Origin: Adiantum capillus-veneris
Taxonomy: Eukaryota; Streptophyta; Polypodiopsida; Polypodiales; Pteridaceae
NCBI GenBank assembly: GCA_014529385.2
Contig: CM043963.1
Span: forward strand, 65,857,895 to 65,921,894
Direction: 5' to 3'
DNA: 64,000 bases
Positions 22,589-32,735 of this stretch are shown here, in pieces. The stretch's first letter is position 1. Each line of letters begins with the position of its first letter. Made by a program: the position numbers and the translations under genes. The notes under the pieces were generated by a model, which worked only from the letters and a program-made list of their open reading frames with translations, did not search any database and was not told the origin of the DNA.

Positions 22589-24235
22589 TCAGATCCAATA
22601 GCAGGATGTAATGAAGTGACGGAGTAAACATCCTCCATTGAGAAAGTTTCCATAAGCACCCCCAGGATCAAAGATCTTGAAATATCTTTCCGAAAGAGAG
22701 ATGTATGGTATGGAATCACTTACTGATTTTGGTCGAAGAAACTTGTAGATTTTATTGTTGTCCATCATTGCATCTATCACTATGAATGTGATATAAAAGA
22801 TTGGTTGATCTTCCTCCTGTGTAAAGTTGATATATCTGCTACGATCTTCAAGAGCTTGTATGAGCAAATTCCTGAACTGTAGCTCATAAAATTCATTCAA
22901 CCTGGGTAGGCTGATCAAGTCAAAAATTCTATGAACTTCATGATTTATGAAAGCTTGATCCATGCTTCCAACCGCTATTGGAAGATATTGCAAATAGTTT
23001 ACCACATAAGTAGATAATAGATGAAGGTTTCTATTGCTTCCAACACATTGGAAGAGAATAGATTTTGGTACTGATTGATGAAATATCCACATGTAGCAAT
23101 CAACAAGTTTTTCATCTATGATGAAGACCAGAAGCATCACAATGTGTGATCTCCATACACCAAAGAACCAAATGTAGAAGGTTTGGAAACATCTGTTCAT
23201 CACCAAGTATTCATGTCCTCTTCCACTTAAGAAGGTATGGTACCCCCAATGAAAGGTATATATGAAGAGGGGAGAAGTTGACCTTGAAGAGGTGAAACCC
23301 AATGTGAAGATGATTGGGGCTTCAAAATCTTGGATTTTCTTGCTAAGAGATTGTCCCATGAATGAAGAGCCACCCACTAAAACACCATTGGAGAGAATGA
23401 TACCCTTCTGACAGTTTCCTTTTATGATTTTATTTTTTACTACTCTCCCATGTTCTTCATCCCCTTCTAAGCCCCCCCTTTGGCAAGGTTGTAACTCCTC
23501 ACATTGTACCACCTCAAAGGTTGATGGATTACTATTTGATTTTGTGAAAACTTTGGCTTCTTGCATAATAGGTTCCTCCATGCTTAACATACATGGGTCA
23601 TACCAATGCTTTTCAACATCCTCAAATACTTCTTGAAGATTATCCTCACATGGATTCAACTCACACTCTTCTACTTTGTTTTGGAGTTGGCATTCCATGT
23701 ACACAATCATCTCTTTATGATCAATGTGGTCCATGATCTCCCCACCTATGATTTCATCTTCTTCTTCACTCTCTTCTTTTAGACAAGATACACTCTCAGA
23801 ACATTCCATAAGATCAAGGTTACCTTCAAGGTCTTCATTCTCCATAGAGTCATGTTGCACAAAAGCTTCGTCTGCTCGGAATAGAAATTGATCCTCTGCC
23901 AAAAGGTTGGATGTATCCATTATTGAATCATCAATGCCATTTGAGATATCTTGTGTCGATTTTTGCATGCTTGTGATAAAGGTAGAAGAAAGAGATTCCA
24001 CATTTGAATTTTGGCCACACACTTTAGCACTTGAATAATCAGTTGGCATGTAAGTAACTTCTTCAACATTTGTCGGAGTAGAAGGAGACAAGTATGGCAA
24101 AGGAGATGACTCCTTAATAGAAACACTTTCATGATGGTTGGTTCTGCCAGCATGATGGAAACCATTTTTGATGTAGAAGTACTTGTGAAACTTCCTTCGG
24201 GCAATAGCGACCGCTTCTTCAAAGGTAGAGGGTCC
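22589..24235 (-). pseudogene. RE-F long downstream frame, gag continuation plus unrecognised C-terminal region
   Basis: The frame reads without a stop from about 24235 to 22589. Its first residues (SGPSTFEEAVAIARRKF) are the C-terminal end of a retrotransposon Gag domain, so this is gag continued after a frameshift near 24238. Next comes an acidic, Ser/Glu-rich region of about 200 residues. The last ~270 residues contain aromatic-rich segments (for example FQTFYIWFFGVWRSHIVMLLVFII) and end DPGGAYGNFLNG. There is no zinc knuckle, protease, RT or integrase. I do not recognise the C-terminal half. A non-autonomous gypsy derivative with a captured or novel tail is possible, and so is chance openness of decayed sequence. 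Confidence 0.55.
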
Positions 24236-24236
24236 A

Positions 24237-24677
24237 CTAACAAGTAACCTTAGTCTTTAGGAAAGGAGACAAACCCGAAATAAATTGCTCCATTTTTACA
24301 TAATCTAGAAATGTAGAGCTAAACCCATATCCTCCCCATTGACGAGAAAAAATATCTTCATAAGCATAGTAGTCTTCACCATGTTGTTGAAGTCTCCCTA
24401 ATGAAGCCCATGCTTTCTCCGTTGTTGGAAATTTAGAGAATCTGGTCTTCAAAGCTTTGAAAATTTGGGTATACCCATCTTCAATCTGAGAAGACATACT
24501 CCAAAACCATTGCTTAGCGTTGCCTCTAAGGCATAGCAATAGAAAATCCCCTCTTTCAATGTCATCCTTTTTACCAAGGATACGACAAACCATTCTAAAA
24601 TCAGCAAGAAAATCATCAACATCTTCTTCTAGATTTCCGAAGAAGATTGGGATATCATCAAAGGTATAGCGTGTCAT
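24237..24677 (-). pseudogene. RE-F gag capsid domain
   Basis: The ATG at 24677 (MTRYTFDDIPIFFGN) opens a 146-residue frame with a Retrotrans_gag-type fold. It shows DDFLADFRMVC, CLRGNAKQWFWSM, ALKTRFSKFPTTEKAWASLGRLQQ and FISGLSPFLKTKV in the usual order. It ends at a frameshift and continues in the 22589-24235 frame. It begins 308 bases after the LTR end, a typical leader length. In an active element it would form the particle shell. Confidence 0.8.
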
Positions 24678-24965
24678 AGTCTCTCAATGCTAGAACCACA
24701 CAAAGATTAGTTCCAAACAATTATTTTCTCTCATGACATCAACTAACTACACAAAGTTTTGAAAGGTCTCATGAATTCTAGATTCTTATGTCAAAATGTT
24801 TTTTTCCCTTTCTCATGTTATGCTAATCCAAACCATATTCTAGATCGATTTTTGTTGCATTGAAATTAAACTCAGTCATACAAGTTTTCATGATTCATAT
24901 AATCTTCTTGATTATGCTAAATTCAAGCATTCATGCAATACAACAACAATAAGCACAAAGTCATT

Positions 24966-24983
24966 CCTCAGTGGGGGCACCAA
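24966..24983 (-). promoter_or_regulatory. RE-F probable primer binding site
   Basis: On the minus strand, TTGGTGCCCCCACTGAGG starts two bases after the LTR end (GTCA). It begins with TGG as required to pair with a tRNA CCA end. I cannot name the tRNA. It differs from the initiator-Met site used by RE-A, RE-B, RE-C and Copia-1. Confidence 0.5.
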
Positions 24984-24985
24984 TT

Positions 24986-26030
24986 TGACGCGGTCCGGGG
25001 CGGGCAACAAGAAGAGAGGCCTCTAAACACCCTTCGAGGCTCCCATGCTGCTCAATTGGGGCTGGGGCAAGCACAATCAGAGACAACAACAACCCACATC
25101 CAGAAACCAAACAAGAAAAGGGGCACCACCTAGTTGTAGATGCGAACTAGGACGCACGTGATATCTCCTTGTACTCAAACGCACAAAGAGAGGGGAATGC
25201 AAGATATCTCCTTGTACTCAAACGCACAAAGAGAGGGGAATGCAAAATAGCCACACACACCAAACACAAACATTCACCACGCCAGAGAGAGGTAAAGAGC
25301 ACAAATCAACTTGAGCAACTCAATCTTAGCCTTAAAGACTAGATGCACACAAAGCTTGATAGAGAGACAACACAAAACTTGACCTTGTTGCCAATACACA
25401 AATTGTCTTAGGGTCACGGGAGCCCTCTCACCGAGCACCCTCTTACAATTGACCTTTTAGGCAAACAATTCAACAAGCCCTCAAACCACCAAGCATGAAA
25501 TGGCACAACAAACGTCGAGGAAAATATACCTTCAACCACCTGATGAGCCAACTTATCAAGTCAATTTGGAGAGAAGAGTCGTAGTTGCAGCATACAATTG
25601 CACCCAAAACTATGAATCTTATTCATGGACAAGAGTAGGCTACAAGTGTGATTGCAGAGTATAGTATCACTCCACTCCTCTAGATGGCATAACTAACTTC
25701 AAGCTTCTCCATGCACCTATGTGTAGTGATGGAATATAGCATTCACAATGTACACACTCTACACAACTAGGCTTGAAGAGTGGTGTGTTATGTGTTGAGA
25801 GTGGTGTGGTGTAGTGTGATTATGTGTTGATTTACAAGGGAGAGAAGGGCTCTATTTATAGGTTTTAGAAGTCCCGATTTGGATTAGGCCTAATCAAGTT
25901 TATTTGAAGGAATAAAAGATTATGCATATTTTTATTTTTATTTTAATGAGGGTGGGTCTCTCTTGCCCTTTGAGTCACATGGATGTGGTCTCAAGGAAAG
26001 AAAATTATTGAGGATGAAAGGAGAGAGGAT
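24986..26030 (-). repeat. RE-F 5' LTR (right copy, ~1.05 kb)
   Basis: It begins (plus strand) TGACGCGGTCCGGGGCGGG. It is longer than the left copy mainly because of a 43-bp tandem duplication at 25161-25246 and a small GGATGAAAGGAGAGA repeat near its right end. Otherwise it is very similar, with few substitutions. Confidence 0.75.
25161..25246 (+). repeat. 43-bp tandem duplication in the RE-F right LTR
   Basis: Two adjacent units begin ATATCTCCTTGTACTC and are nearly identical. The left LTR has only one. Confidence 0.9.
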
Positions 26031-26040
26031 GAAAGGAGAG

Positions 26041-26364
26041 AGGTTGAGTTTTATAAGACTCTCTTTTTCTTTATTGTGCACAAAAATGAAGTAGTACGCA
26101 TGCTTAGATCATGTTTGCGGAGACAACGTCTCCCAAACACCACGTAGAGCTTGTCACTCTACTATAGAAGATTGATAGGACTAATGTGCAGACATGCTTG
26201 CGGCAGCTTAGGCTGTCAAGCACCAAATGGACTAGTCATCCATTCTGGAACGATGTCGTAGGGTAACATAGGGATCCTCTACCCGCTAGAAAAAGGACTA
26301 ATGAATAGGCTTTATCTTCTCTATCCCATAGTCAAGGACGACTATGATTTCAAGAGAGAGGTAA
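26041..26364 (+). other. RE-B 3' untranslated remnant and purine tract
   Basis: No gene. The stretch joins the end of RE-F to the RE-B 3' LTR and ends with a short purine run (AAGAGAGAGGTAA, 26352-26364) suited to a polypurine tract. The remainder of the chromodomain is not recognisable here. Confidence 0.5.
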
Positions 26365-26738
26365 TTTCATGATAACTAATATCTAATTCTCCTAAATGAT
26401 TTTCATATGTTAAATTGATCATTTAATATGGGGAAGTGCCAAGGTAGAAAAAGCTAGAATATTGGTTAAGCTAGTAGACCGGCCATAGTAGGGATCCAAA
26501 GGAGGGAAAATAGGGATCCAAAGGGGGGGGCATCTCCAAAGGAGCAATGTGCAACAATGGGCTTTAAATACCCTAAGGTTCAGCCCATTAAGTCTTCCAA
26601 AATGCTAAGGTTCCAAAATTCAAAGGTTATGTCCAAAGGTCAAACACTAGGAAATTGGATGCTTTGTGTGTGCTCAAAAAGTCTTCAAAGAATCCTACAT
26701 AGGAGGGGGCGAGCCTTGGAAGTAGGGGATGAGAGAGA

Positions 26739-26800
<62 letters not shown>

Positions 26801-27337
26801 AGCCTCCTTTACACAAAGGGAATGAGGGACACATTTCAGCTCCCTAGCCCAGATGCCCACAAGGTGTACTCAATTCCTATTGGATGGCTATGGAGGTGAA
26901 CAAATGAGAATCAGGATAGAGTAAATCTAGTTTAATTGATTTAAAAACACTTAATAAAAGAACCAATAAGAATTAAGCTCTCTAGAAGACTATTGGACAG
27001 TCTCCCCATCGGTCCAATGAGCATTCAACAACCCAATGGCTTGCGTGATTCCTATTGGCCAGGAGACAAAGGGGTCCAATGAGAGTCTAGTTGCATTAAT
27101 TAATTACCTAAATCTCTCACAAAAGGGGAAAGGGGGACACATGTCAGAAGGCTATCACACTTATGCTGCTTAAATTTCATTGGCTAAGCTGGGAGAGGTC
27201 CAATGGGGTGTGAGCATGAGTATTTTGCATGAGGGGTCGACCAAGAGAGAGAGAGAGAGGGGGGGGGGGGGGGGGGGGGCTGAATTTATCAAGGCATTTT
27301 TGCATACACACTCACACAATCTCATATGTGAAGCAAG

Positions 27338-27388
<51 letters not shown>

Positions 27389-27658
27389 TCTCAAGCTTTA
27401 ATGGAAAGCTTATCACCTACTCCAAGCTTGTGAGAAGGGAGGCCTACACCAACAACTCTTGGCTTTGTGATGCAAATCCAACCAAGAGCCAAGCTTCAAT
27501 TCATGATCATCTCCTCTACCATGCTAATTACTAAGCTAAGCTATGCTAATATGAGTGATTATGTGAGGAGATGTACATCTTTCTGGTAAGACTACTCCTT
27601 CTTCCTCTCAATCTACTCTCATACCCCTCTAGCTCTCACCATCTTTCAAGTTGTGTGA
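26365..27658 (+). repeat. RE-B 3' LTR, first part
   Basis: It matches the 5' LTR from its start (near-TG terminus TTTCATGATAAC; the G is lost) to GTTGTGTGA, where RE-C begins. It contains strongly expanded microsatellites: (CA)n at 26741-26795, (GA)n then (G)~20 at 27244-27279, and (CT)n at 27341-27386. The other part is 48983-49370. Confidence 0.85.
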
Positions 27659-27810
27659 TGTTAGGCCAAGGGCCACCATGGAGTCAAGGAACTGCTCGCC
27701 AAGGGCGGCCAATGGCCAGCTGCTCAGTGGAGAAGGGATCCTAGGGCTAGGAGGCTATAAAAGGGAGGTTGGGTGGAGGATTTGGACATGACAGTTCCTA
27801 GGGAATTTCA
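27659..27810 (+). repeat. RE-C LTR 1 (5' LTR, 152 bp)
   Basis: It begins TGTTAGGCCAAGGGCC and ends GGGAATTTCA. It contains a TATA box, CTATAAAAG at 27755-27763. It is small for a plant LTR, in the size range of TRIM elements, although the interior is long. Confidence 0.9.
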
Positions 27811-27811
27811 C

Positions 27812-27823
27812 TGGTATCAGAGC
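27812..27823 (+). promoter_or_regulatory. RE-C primer binding site
   Basis: TGGTATCAGAGC lies one base after the LTR end, an exact match to the initiator Met-tRNA complement. Confidence 0.9.
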
Positions 27824-27840
27824 TATGGAGGAGGGGGAAG

Positions 27841-27914
<74 letters not shown>

Positions 27915-28084
27915 GTGAAGCATGGCCTCCACCTCTCCGGATTCTTCTCTCTTTTCCAACTTCTTGATGAATAGGACGTGCATGTCTCGGATGATCATGC
28001 AGCCGTGGTGTGCAAGGAGGCTAAGCAGGCGGTCAGGTCCAGTAGAATTTGGTAGCGGCCGTGTGCAGGTGCTCTTGGAGCGGG
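27824..28084 (+). other. RE-C 5' interior with long (CT)n
   Basis: Non-coding leader with a (CT)n tract at 27843-27911. A comparable CT-rich tract follows the inner LTR at 43199-43238 and, on the minus strand, the RE-A 5' LTR at 51491-51540. The position of this tract just after the primer site is therefore conserved in the family. It ends in GCGGG (28080-28084), the left TSD of RE-D. Confidence 0.7.
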
Positions 28085-28357
28085 TGTTTAAGGCATAGAC
28101 ATTCAGAATAGACAAAGCACAAAAATCAGAATGGAACTGGAATTGGAACAGAACACAGAAATTGACAACATACTAAATCCATCGTAACTTCCGCCTTCGC
28201 CTTCCCAAGAAGATATTGATCATCGACAGTTACATATTTTGATAAGACTAATGGGAAACGCCCTTTCCCAAGAACACCCCTTGGAATCCCAAAAGTACAA
28301 AAGTTCACATTCCAACTTCCACTAAGTAAAAACATCCCAAAATTCCTAAGCTTAACA
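28085..28357 (-). repeat. RE-D 3' LTR (273 bp)
   Basis: On the plus strand it begins TGTTTAAGGCATAGAC and ends CCTAAGCTTAACA. The adjoining interior (28358 onward) is not purine-rich on the minus strand, so the usual polypurine tract is missing or altered here. Confidence 0.9.
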
Positions 28358-28515
28358 CCTGGCACAGCCCGGTGGCTAGAGCCATAGGCTGACCTGGACC
28401 CACAATCCCTTGATCAAACAACCTGCTCCCCAACATCTCCTTCTACTTCTGCCTTTTCTGTTGCAACATCCAAATTCACCTGCTTTTCCCCCTCTGCTTC
28501 CACCTGCTTTTCCAC
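28358..28515 (-). other. RE-D 3' end between the extra frame and the LTR
   Basis: No gene is visible. Instead of a polypurine tract, the plus strand begins with a perfect match to an RNA polymerase III A-box pattern, TGGCACAGCCCGG (28361-28373). An imperfect B-box-like GATCAAACA lies about 50 bases on. This could be a tRNA-derived SINE remnant or coincidence. Confidence 0.3.
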
Positions 28516-29614
28516 TTATGAATTCGCTGCTCCTGCTACAATCCGATCTGGTCTCAAAACATCAATGCTCAACTCTGTTGTCCACTTACTCAGTCCCCCT
28601 GCATTTACTTCAATCTCCTTACTTTTTTCCTTCAATTGCTGCATCTCTACCACTAATTTCTCATTTTCCACCTTTAGTTCCTCATTCTCCCTCCTAACAC
28701 TTTCTTTTCCTGCCATCTGAAACCAATTTTTGAATTTGTCCGCGTCGACACCTCCATGTGTTCCCTCCATAGCCTGTAGCTTTATTCCACATCTCTTGTG
28801 TATACTCCAACACTTCCTGCTTCAGAATATCCGCATCCGAATCTGCAACCAAAATACCTGTCATTCCCTGGTTTTGCAATGCGGCTTTCTCCATATCTAT
28901 CAACGGAGTCAATCTATTAATCAGGCAAATATTCTCAGTCGTCAACTCAGCCACTTTATCTCCCAGTTCTTTGAATTGGTCATCCACTACAGCTTTTAGT
29001 CCGTCTGCCCACTTAGTAAAATCCTCAGCTACACTTAGAACTTCCGCATTTCTCGCCAAAGCCTCTTCTGTAATCCGTCTAACTTCCTCCTGCAGTCTTT
29101 CTTTATCTGATCTCTCCTGAAGTAACTGCATCCGAACTTTCTGCATTTCCCACTCCAAGATAGCACTGCATTTATGCTCCATTTTCTCAACTTCCATCAC
29201 CCACAGAGCTGCATCTTGATTCTGCATAAACTCATTCAGTTGAGTCAAATTGTTAGCTGCTTCTTCCACATAAAAAATTCCCTTTTGCCCATAACTGTCA
29301 CTGCTCCCTGCTTTTACTTTGAAACTTTCCAGAGCAGTCTTCTCAACACCTCCTCACATTCCTTTCATGTACATCGTTACCTTCTTTCCCTTGGACTCCG
29401 ATTTCTTTGATTTTGATTCCATTGTGAAACTGTTCGGCTTTGATTCTGATTCTTCCAAACCCTTCCAAGACACTTTGAAAGGTGATTTACCTTTTTCAAC
29501 TCTTGGAGAGCCCAACAACAATTTCCTTCTCTTACTTCCATATGATATTACCTCTTCTTTAGCCACATCTACCACTAGTGTCTTCAAACCTGTTTCTATT
29601 GTCGGAACCTTCAA
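28516..29614 (-). pseudogene. RE-D extra frame, C-terminal coiled-coil part
   Basis: Successive minus-strand frames (29354-29614, 28694-29269 and 28516-28770) encode a Lys-rich linker followed by heptad-rich sequence (KERLQEEVRRITEEAL, ELGDKVAELTTEN, RRENEELKVENEKLVVEMQQL). This indicates a long coiled coil of about 200 residues. They follow the 29611-30174 frame with a frameshift near 29640 and appear to be one original protein. There is no membrane segment or signal peptide, so I do not call it envelope-like. I do not recognise the family. Confidence 0.6.
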
Positions 29615-30174
29615 AACATACTTGAAATTGTAGCCAAATAAGGTGCTACTCTGCCCAATGCTGGTGTTCGACGTCGATCTCTTTTTCCAGTTAACTGCAT
29701 CTGATCATACAGAACTGATGCCCAATACACTTTAATACCTCTCTCCACCTGAAACAAAGGAGAAAAAGCCTCCTTGGACATGTAGGCAGTCTTTTGGAGG
29801 ATACACACTTTTTCCAAATACCAAAACAAATTTGAAGCTCTGTTTCCACCCACATTCTTCACCATGTAGTATGCCTTCGTGCCTACCGGATTTCCAAATT
29901 CCCCTTTCATCTGGGAATTTGTCAACTTCCTCGTCTTAGCTGGCACAGTTAGACAGGGAACCTTGAAGACTTTGGACACCAACTTTGGTGTCAAGGGCAC
30001 ATCTGTTGTAATCATTCCATCACTTTCCTTTATCATATTCCATTGCTGCTCAGCGAATTCATTTTCTGCCCACGTATCCCAATGTAGACATGAAAATTCA
30101 TACAGACCTATACACTTTAACCATACCTGGGTTTCCGCTTCATTAGGGTCAAACGCTGCCACCGCCATCTCCAC
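29611..30174 (-). pseudogene. RE-D extra frame, N-terminal globular part
   Basis: A 187-residue frame begins (first ATG) MAVAAFDPNEAETQVWLKC, just after the integrase frame stop at 30181. It is compact and mixed in composition, with Trp-rich motifs (LHWDTWAENEFAEQQW, VPLTPKLVSKVFKVP). The last motif weakly recalls the 'putative plant transposon protein' domains found downstream of integrase in Athila-type elements. That likeness is from memory and untested. It lies on the same strand as pol, so it would need readthrough, splicing or internal initiation. Confidence 0.55.
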
Positions 30175-30180
30175 GCTACC

Positions 30181-31683
30181 CTAATCACTCAGAGATTCAG
30201 CCTCATCGCTTTCCACCTCGATTGGCTCTTCCTGTTGCCGCGCTTTGAACAACTCCTCCATCGTCGTCTTCATCGACCTAGTATTTGGCATCGCTTCTGA
30301 CGCATCCTCTTGCATACCCGCCATGAGCTTGCCCTTAATATTCTCTGAAAATATTTCACCCTTCTCACCCGACTTAACACTCACTAAACTGCGACACTCA
30401 CCCACTTGGATTTGATCCTCAACTCCTCTCACCACCTTACTCTTATGATGATGAAAATTCTCCTCGATTCGAGCACACCATGCATTATTCACCAAAAAAT
30501 TATTCTTCCTTAAGTGAGTCACATCAGCACTAAGCGAATTTTCTGCCTTAAAATGAGTACCCCCACTTATTAGTACCTCTGTACCCTTTTGTTCAATTCC
30601 ACTCCTCCAACTTTCCACTCTCGAGACTTCAAATCCGATAGTCCGATTTCCGACTTCCAATCCGCAATCCGGATTCCGAATCCCAAATCCCTTCACAAGT
30701 TTTGAATTGCTAGAACAAATTGCCAATTCTGCCTCTGAACATTCCACTGCAACTCCCAGAACACCAACTGTCAACAATTTACTGCCAAAATCCTCAGCCC
30801 TATTGACCATCCACTTGAGAACCTCAGGCACTTTTCCAAAAAATTTCTTCAATCTGAATACATTCACAGGTTTCACAATCTTTGTTCCAAAGACATCTTT
30901 CAACAAAAATGTTCCTTGACCCTTTTCTGATTCAATCTGATAAGGTCCCAAATATCTCAGCTTCAACTTACCTGGATGTGGTCCTAATTTAGAATTGTAC
31001 AACATCACCCAATCCCCTTTCTGAAAAATTTTGAATTTCACCTGCCTAGACATCCATGCTTGTCTCCTCTTCTGCCCAATTTCCACCAAATAGGCACTCT
31101 GAATTCTATCCTCTTCCAATTTAAGCAGTTCCTTCTGTCTATAAGATATTGATTCCTCTGGACTTAACTTATACTGAATTGACAACCTCAAACTTGGAAT
31201 TACATATTCCATTGGCACCACATCTTCTATCCCAAAGACCAATTTGAAAGGTGTCATTCCAGTCGCCACCTTAAAAGCTGTCCGAAAAGCCCATAGTGCT
31301 GAATCCAACTTGTCATCCCAATCCGATTTGTTTTCTGACACAATCTTCTTCAAAATTCTCACCAACACTTTATTAGAGCTTTCTGCCTGCCCATTTGCTT
31401 GAGGATGATATGGGGTAGATTTCTTATGCAAAATCATGTGTCTGGATGTCAACTCATGAATCACAGAATTCAAAAAATGTGTTCCCTGATCCGACACCAA
31501 CTCAATAGGACATCCAAATCTTGTCATAATGTTTTTATATAGAAACCTTGCTACACTTGCTGCTTTATTATCTCTAAAAGCCACTGCTTCCACCCATTTG
31601 TTAGCATAATCTGTTGCAATAAGAATATATCTGGAACCTGTCCTCTTTGCCCTTGGTTTTATTGGGCCTACAAAATCCATTCC
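30181..31683 (-). CDS. RE-D integrase, catalytic core and C-terminal extension
   Basis: An open frame of about 500 residues. It starts within the core (MDFVGPIKPRAKRTGSRY, first catalytic Asp), then has VSDQGTHF (second Asp) and HPQANGQAESSNK (catalytic Glu). All three catalytic residues are present with normal spacing. The DNA-binding C-terminal region (KFKIFQKGDWVMLYNSKL, GPYQIES) and a ~190-residue polar tail ending EVESDEAESLSD follow. Upstream, the zinc-binding part is separated by a stop near 31684. Integrase inserts element DNA into the genome. The core is intact here but its N-terminal module is not in the same frame. Confidence 0.85.
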   Translation of the reverse strand, partial: GMDFVGPIKPRAKRTGSRYILIATDYANKWVEAVAFRDNKAASVARFLYKNIMTRFGCPIELVSDQGTHFLNSVIHELTSRHMILHKKSTPYHPQANGQAESSNKVLVRILKKIVSENKSDWDDKLDSALWAFRTAFKVATGMTPFKLVFGIEDVVPMEYVIPSLRLSIQYKLSPEESISYRQKELLKLEEDRIQSAYLVEIGQKRRQAWMSRQVKFKIFQKGDWVMLYNSKLGPHPGKLKLRYLGPYQIESEKGQGTFLLKDVFGTKIVKPVNVFRLKKFFGKVPEVLKWMVNRAEDFGSKLLTVGVLGVAVECSEAELAICSSNSKLVKGFGIRNPDCGLEVGNRTIGFEVSRVESWRSGIEQKGTEVLISGGTHFKAENSLSADVTHLRKNNFLVNNAWCARIEENFHHHKSKVVRGVEDQIQVGECRSLVSVKSGEKGEIFSENIKGKLMAGMQEDASEAMPNTRSMKTTMEELFKARQQEEPIEVESDEAESLSD

Positions 31684-31965
31684 CCACTTCTAAAATGGTT
31701 CTAATGGCAATACTGGATGATCCTACATCCTGTCCCCTTGTGTAGGCTGCCCCATCTTCTGACATTGAACACATTCCTTGGCAAAACTATGTGCATCCTT
31801 CAATAACAAAGGCCACCAAAGTCCAACTTTAAAATTTTCCGACCTGTAATTTCCCCTGAGAAATGTCCTCCAGCTGATCCCCCCTGAGAAATGGCAACAC
31901 TGCTTTTTGCTCTTCATCCGGAACACATCGTCGTATAATCTGATCTGCTCCTCTTCTATATAATG
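31684..31965 (-). pseudogene. RE-D integrase zinc-binding (H2C2) region
   Basis: The minus strand encodes VGLWWPLLLKDAHSFAKEC followed by C-x2-C (CVQCQ), the second half of an H2C2 module. The His half is in another frame because of a shift near 31860-31880. A stop follows before the core. Confidence 0.65.
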
Positions 31966-32735
31966 CTCTAGCTATAATTAGAAATGGTCTGCTCCTCAAT
32001 GCAAACTTCTTCCTCTAATCTGGAGACATTGTCGAAGGTAAAACTCCATCTGTCAGAAACCGAACCATCTAATCATACCAATTGTCAAAAAATTGTCCTT
32101 CCACTCGGAACAAATCCGCATCAGGCAATTTATCCGATACTCCTGGTAATTCCTCCGTATGTTCCAATCTGCTGAGGTAATCTGCCACTGCATGCTGTGT
32201 TCCTGGAGTATGAACAACTATGTAATCAAATTCTTGCAACATGAGCATCCACCTTGCTAATCTGCCTTTCAGTTTTGGCTTCTTTACTATAAACAATAAA
32301 GCCTAATAATCCACATGAAAAAGCACTTTTGTTCCCTAACAGATAATGTCGGAATTTTTCCAAAGCAAAAATCATTCCCAAAGCTTCCCTTTTCGTAACT
32401 GTGTAATTCTTCTTCGGTGCTCTCAACATTCTACTAGCATAATAAATTGGTCTGAACCATCCCTTAATCTTCTCTTGCATTAAAACAACTCCTACTGCCA
32501 CGTCGGAAGCATCAACATACACATGAAATGGCAATTCCAAATTTGGTGGTTGAAGTATAGGTGAAACTACCAACATCTTCTTGATTATCTGAAAAGCCTT
32601 CTCTTGAGCTTCTCCCCAAACAAATTCCACTTCCTTCTTAGTCAAATGACTAAGTGGTGCGCTCACATCCGCCAAATACCGTAAATACCTACCATGCCAT
32701 TTGATATGTCCAACAAACCGCATCACTGCCTTCAT
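31966..32735 (-). pseudogene. RE-D RNase H and connection
   Basis: Frames 32226-32735 and 32069-32296 overlap and carry one protein with a frameshift near 32300. The motifs are HVYVDASDVAVGVVLMQ (RNase H catalytic Asp), YYASRMLRAPKKNYTVTKREALGMIFALEKFRHYLLGN, then LARWMLMLQEFDYIVVHTPGTQHAVADYLSRLE. They degrade the RNA template strand during reverse transcription in intact elements. Confidence 0.8.

Larger units (their letters stand above)
19856..26040 (-). mobile_element. RE-F: minus-strand LTR element with a gag-like gene but no pol
   Basis: Direct repeats of about 1 kb (19856-~20852 and 24986-~26030) bound a 4.1-kb interior. The interior has a gag gene and a long downstream frame on the minus strand and no protease, RT or integrase motif. 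Right of the interior, the minus strand reads LTR end, a primer-site-like TGGTGCCCCCACTG, a ~300-base leader and the gag ATG. This fixes the orientation. The inner ends of the repeats are uncertain and no TSD was found. The left edge interrupts the RE-B chromodomain exactly after GATAT (19851-19855). Confidence 0.7.

Noticed and set aside
22589-24235. Host gene on the minus strand
   Set aside because: It continues a retrotransposon capsid domain and lies between direct LTR repeats, so it belongs to RE-F.
26557-27967. Open frames through (CA)n, (GA)n and (CT)n runs (for example 26557-26847, 27170-27401, 27773-27967)
   Set aside because: They are simple-repeat translations (poly Thr-His, Ser-Leu, Arg-Glu) within LTR or leader sequence, with no conservation in the other LTR copies.
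28516-30174. Envelope-type gene in RE-D
   Set aside because: No signal peptide or membrane segment is visible. A coiled coil alone is not sufficient.
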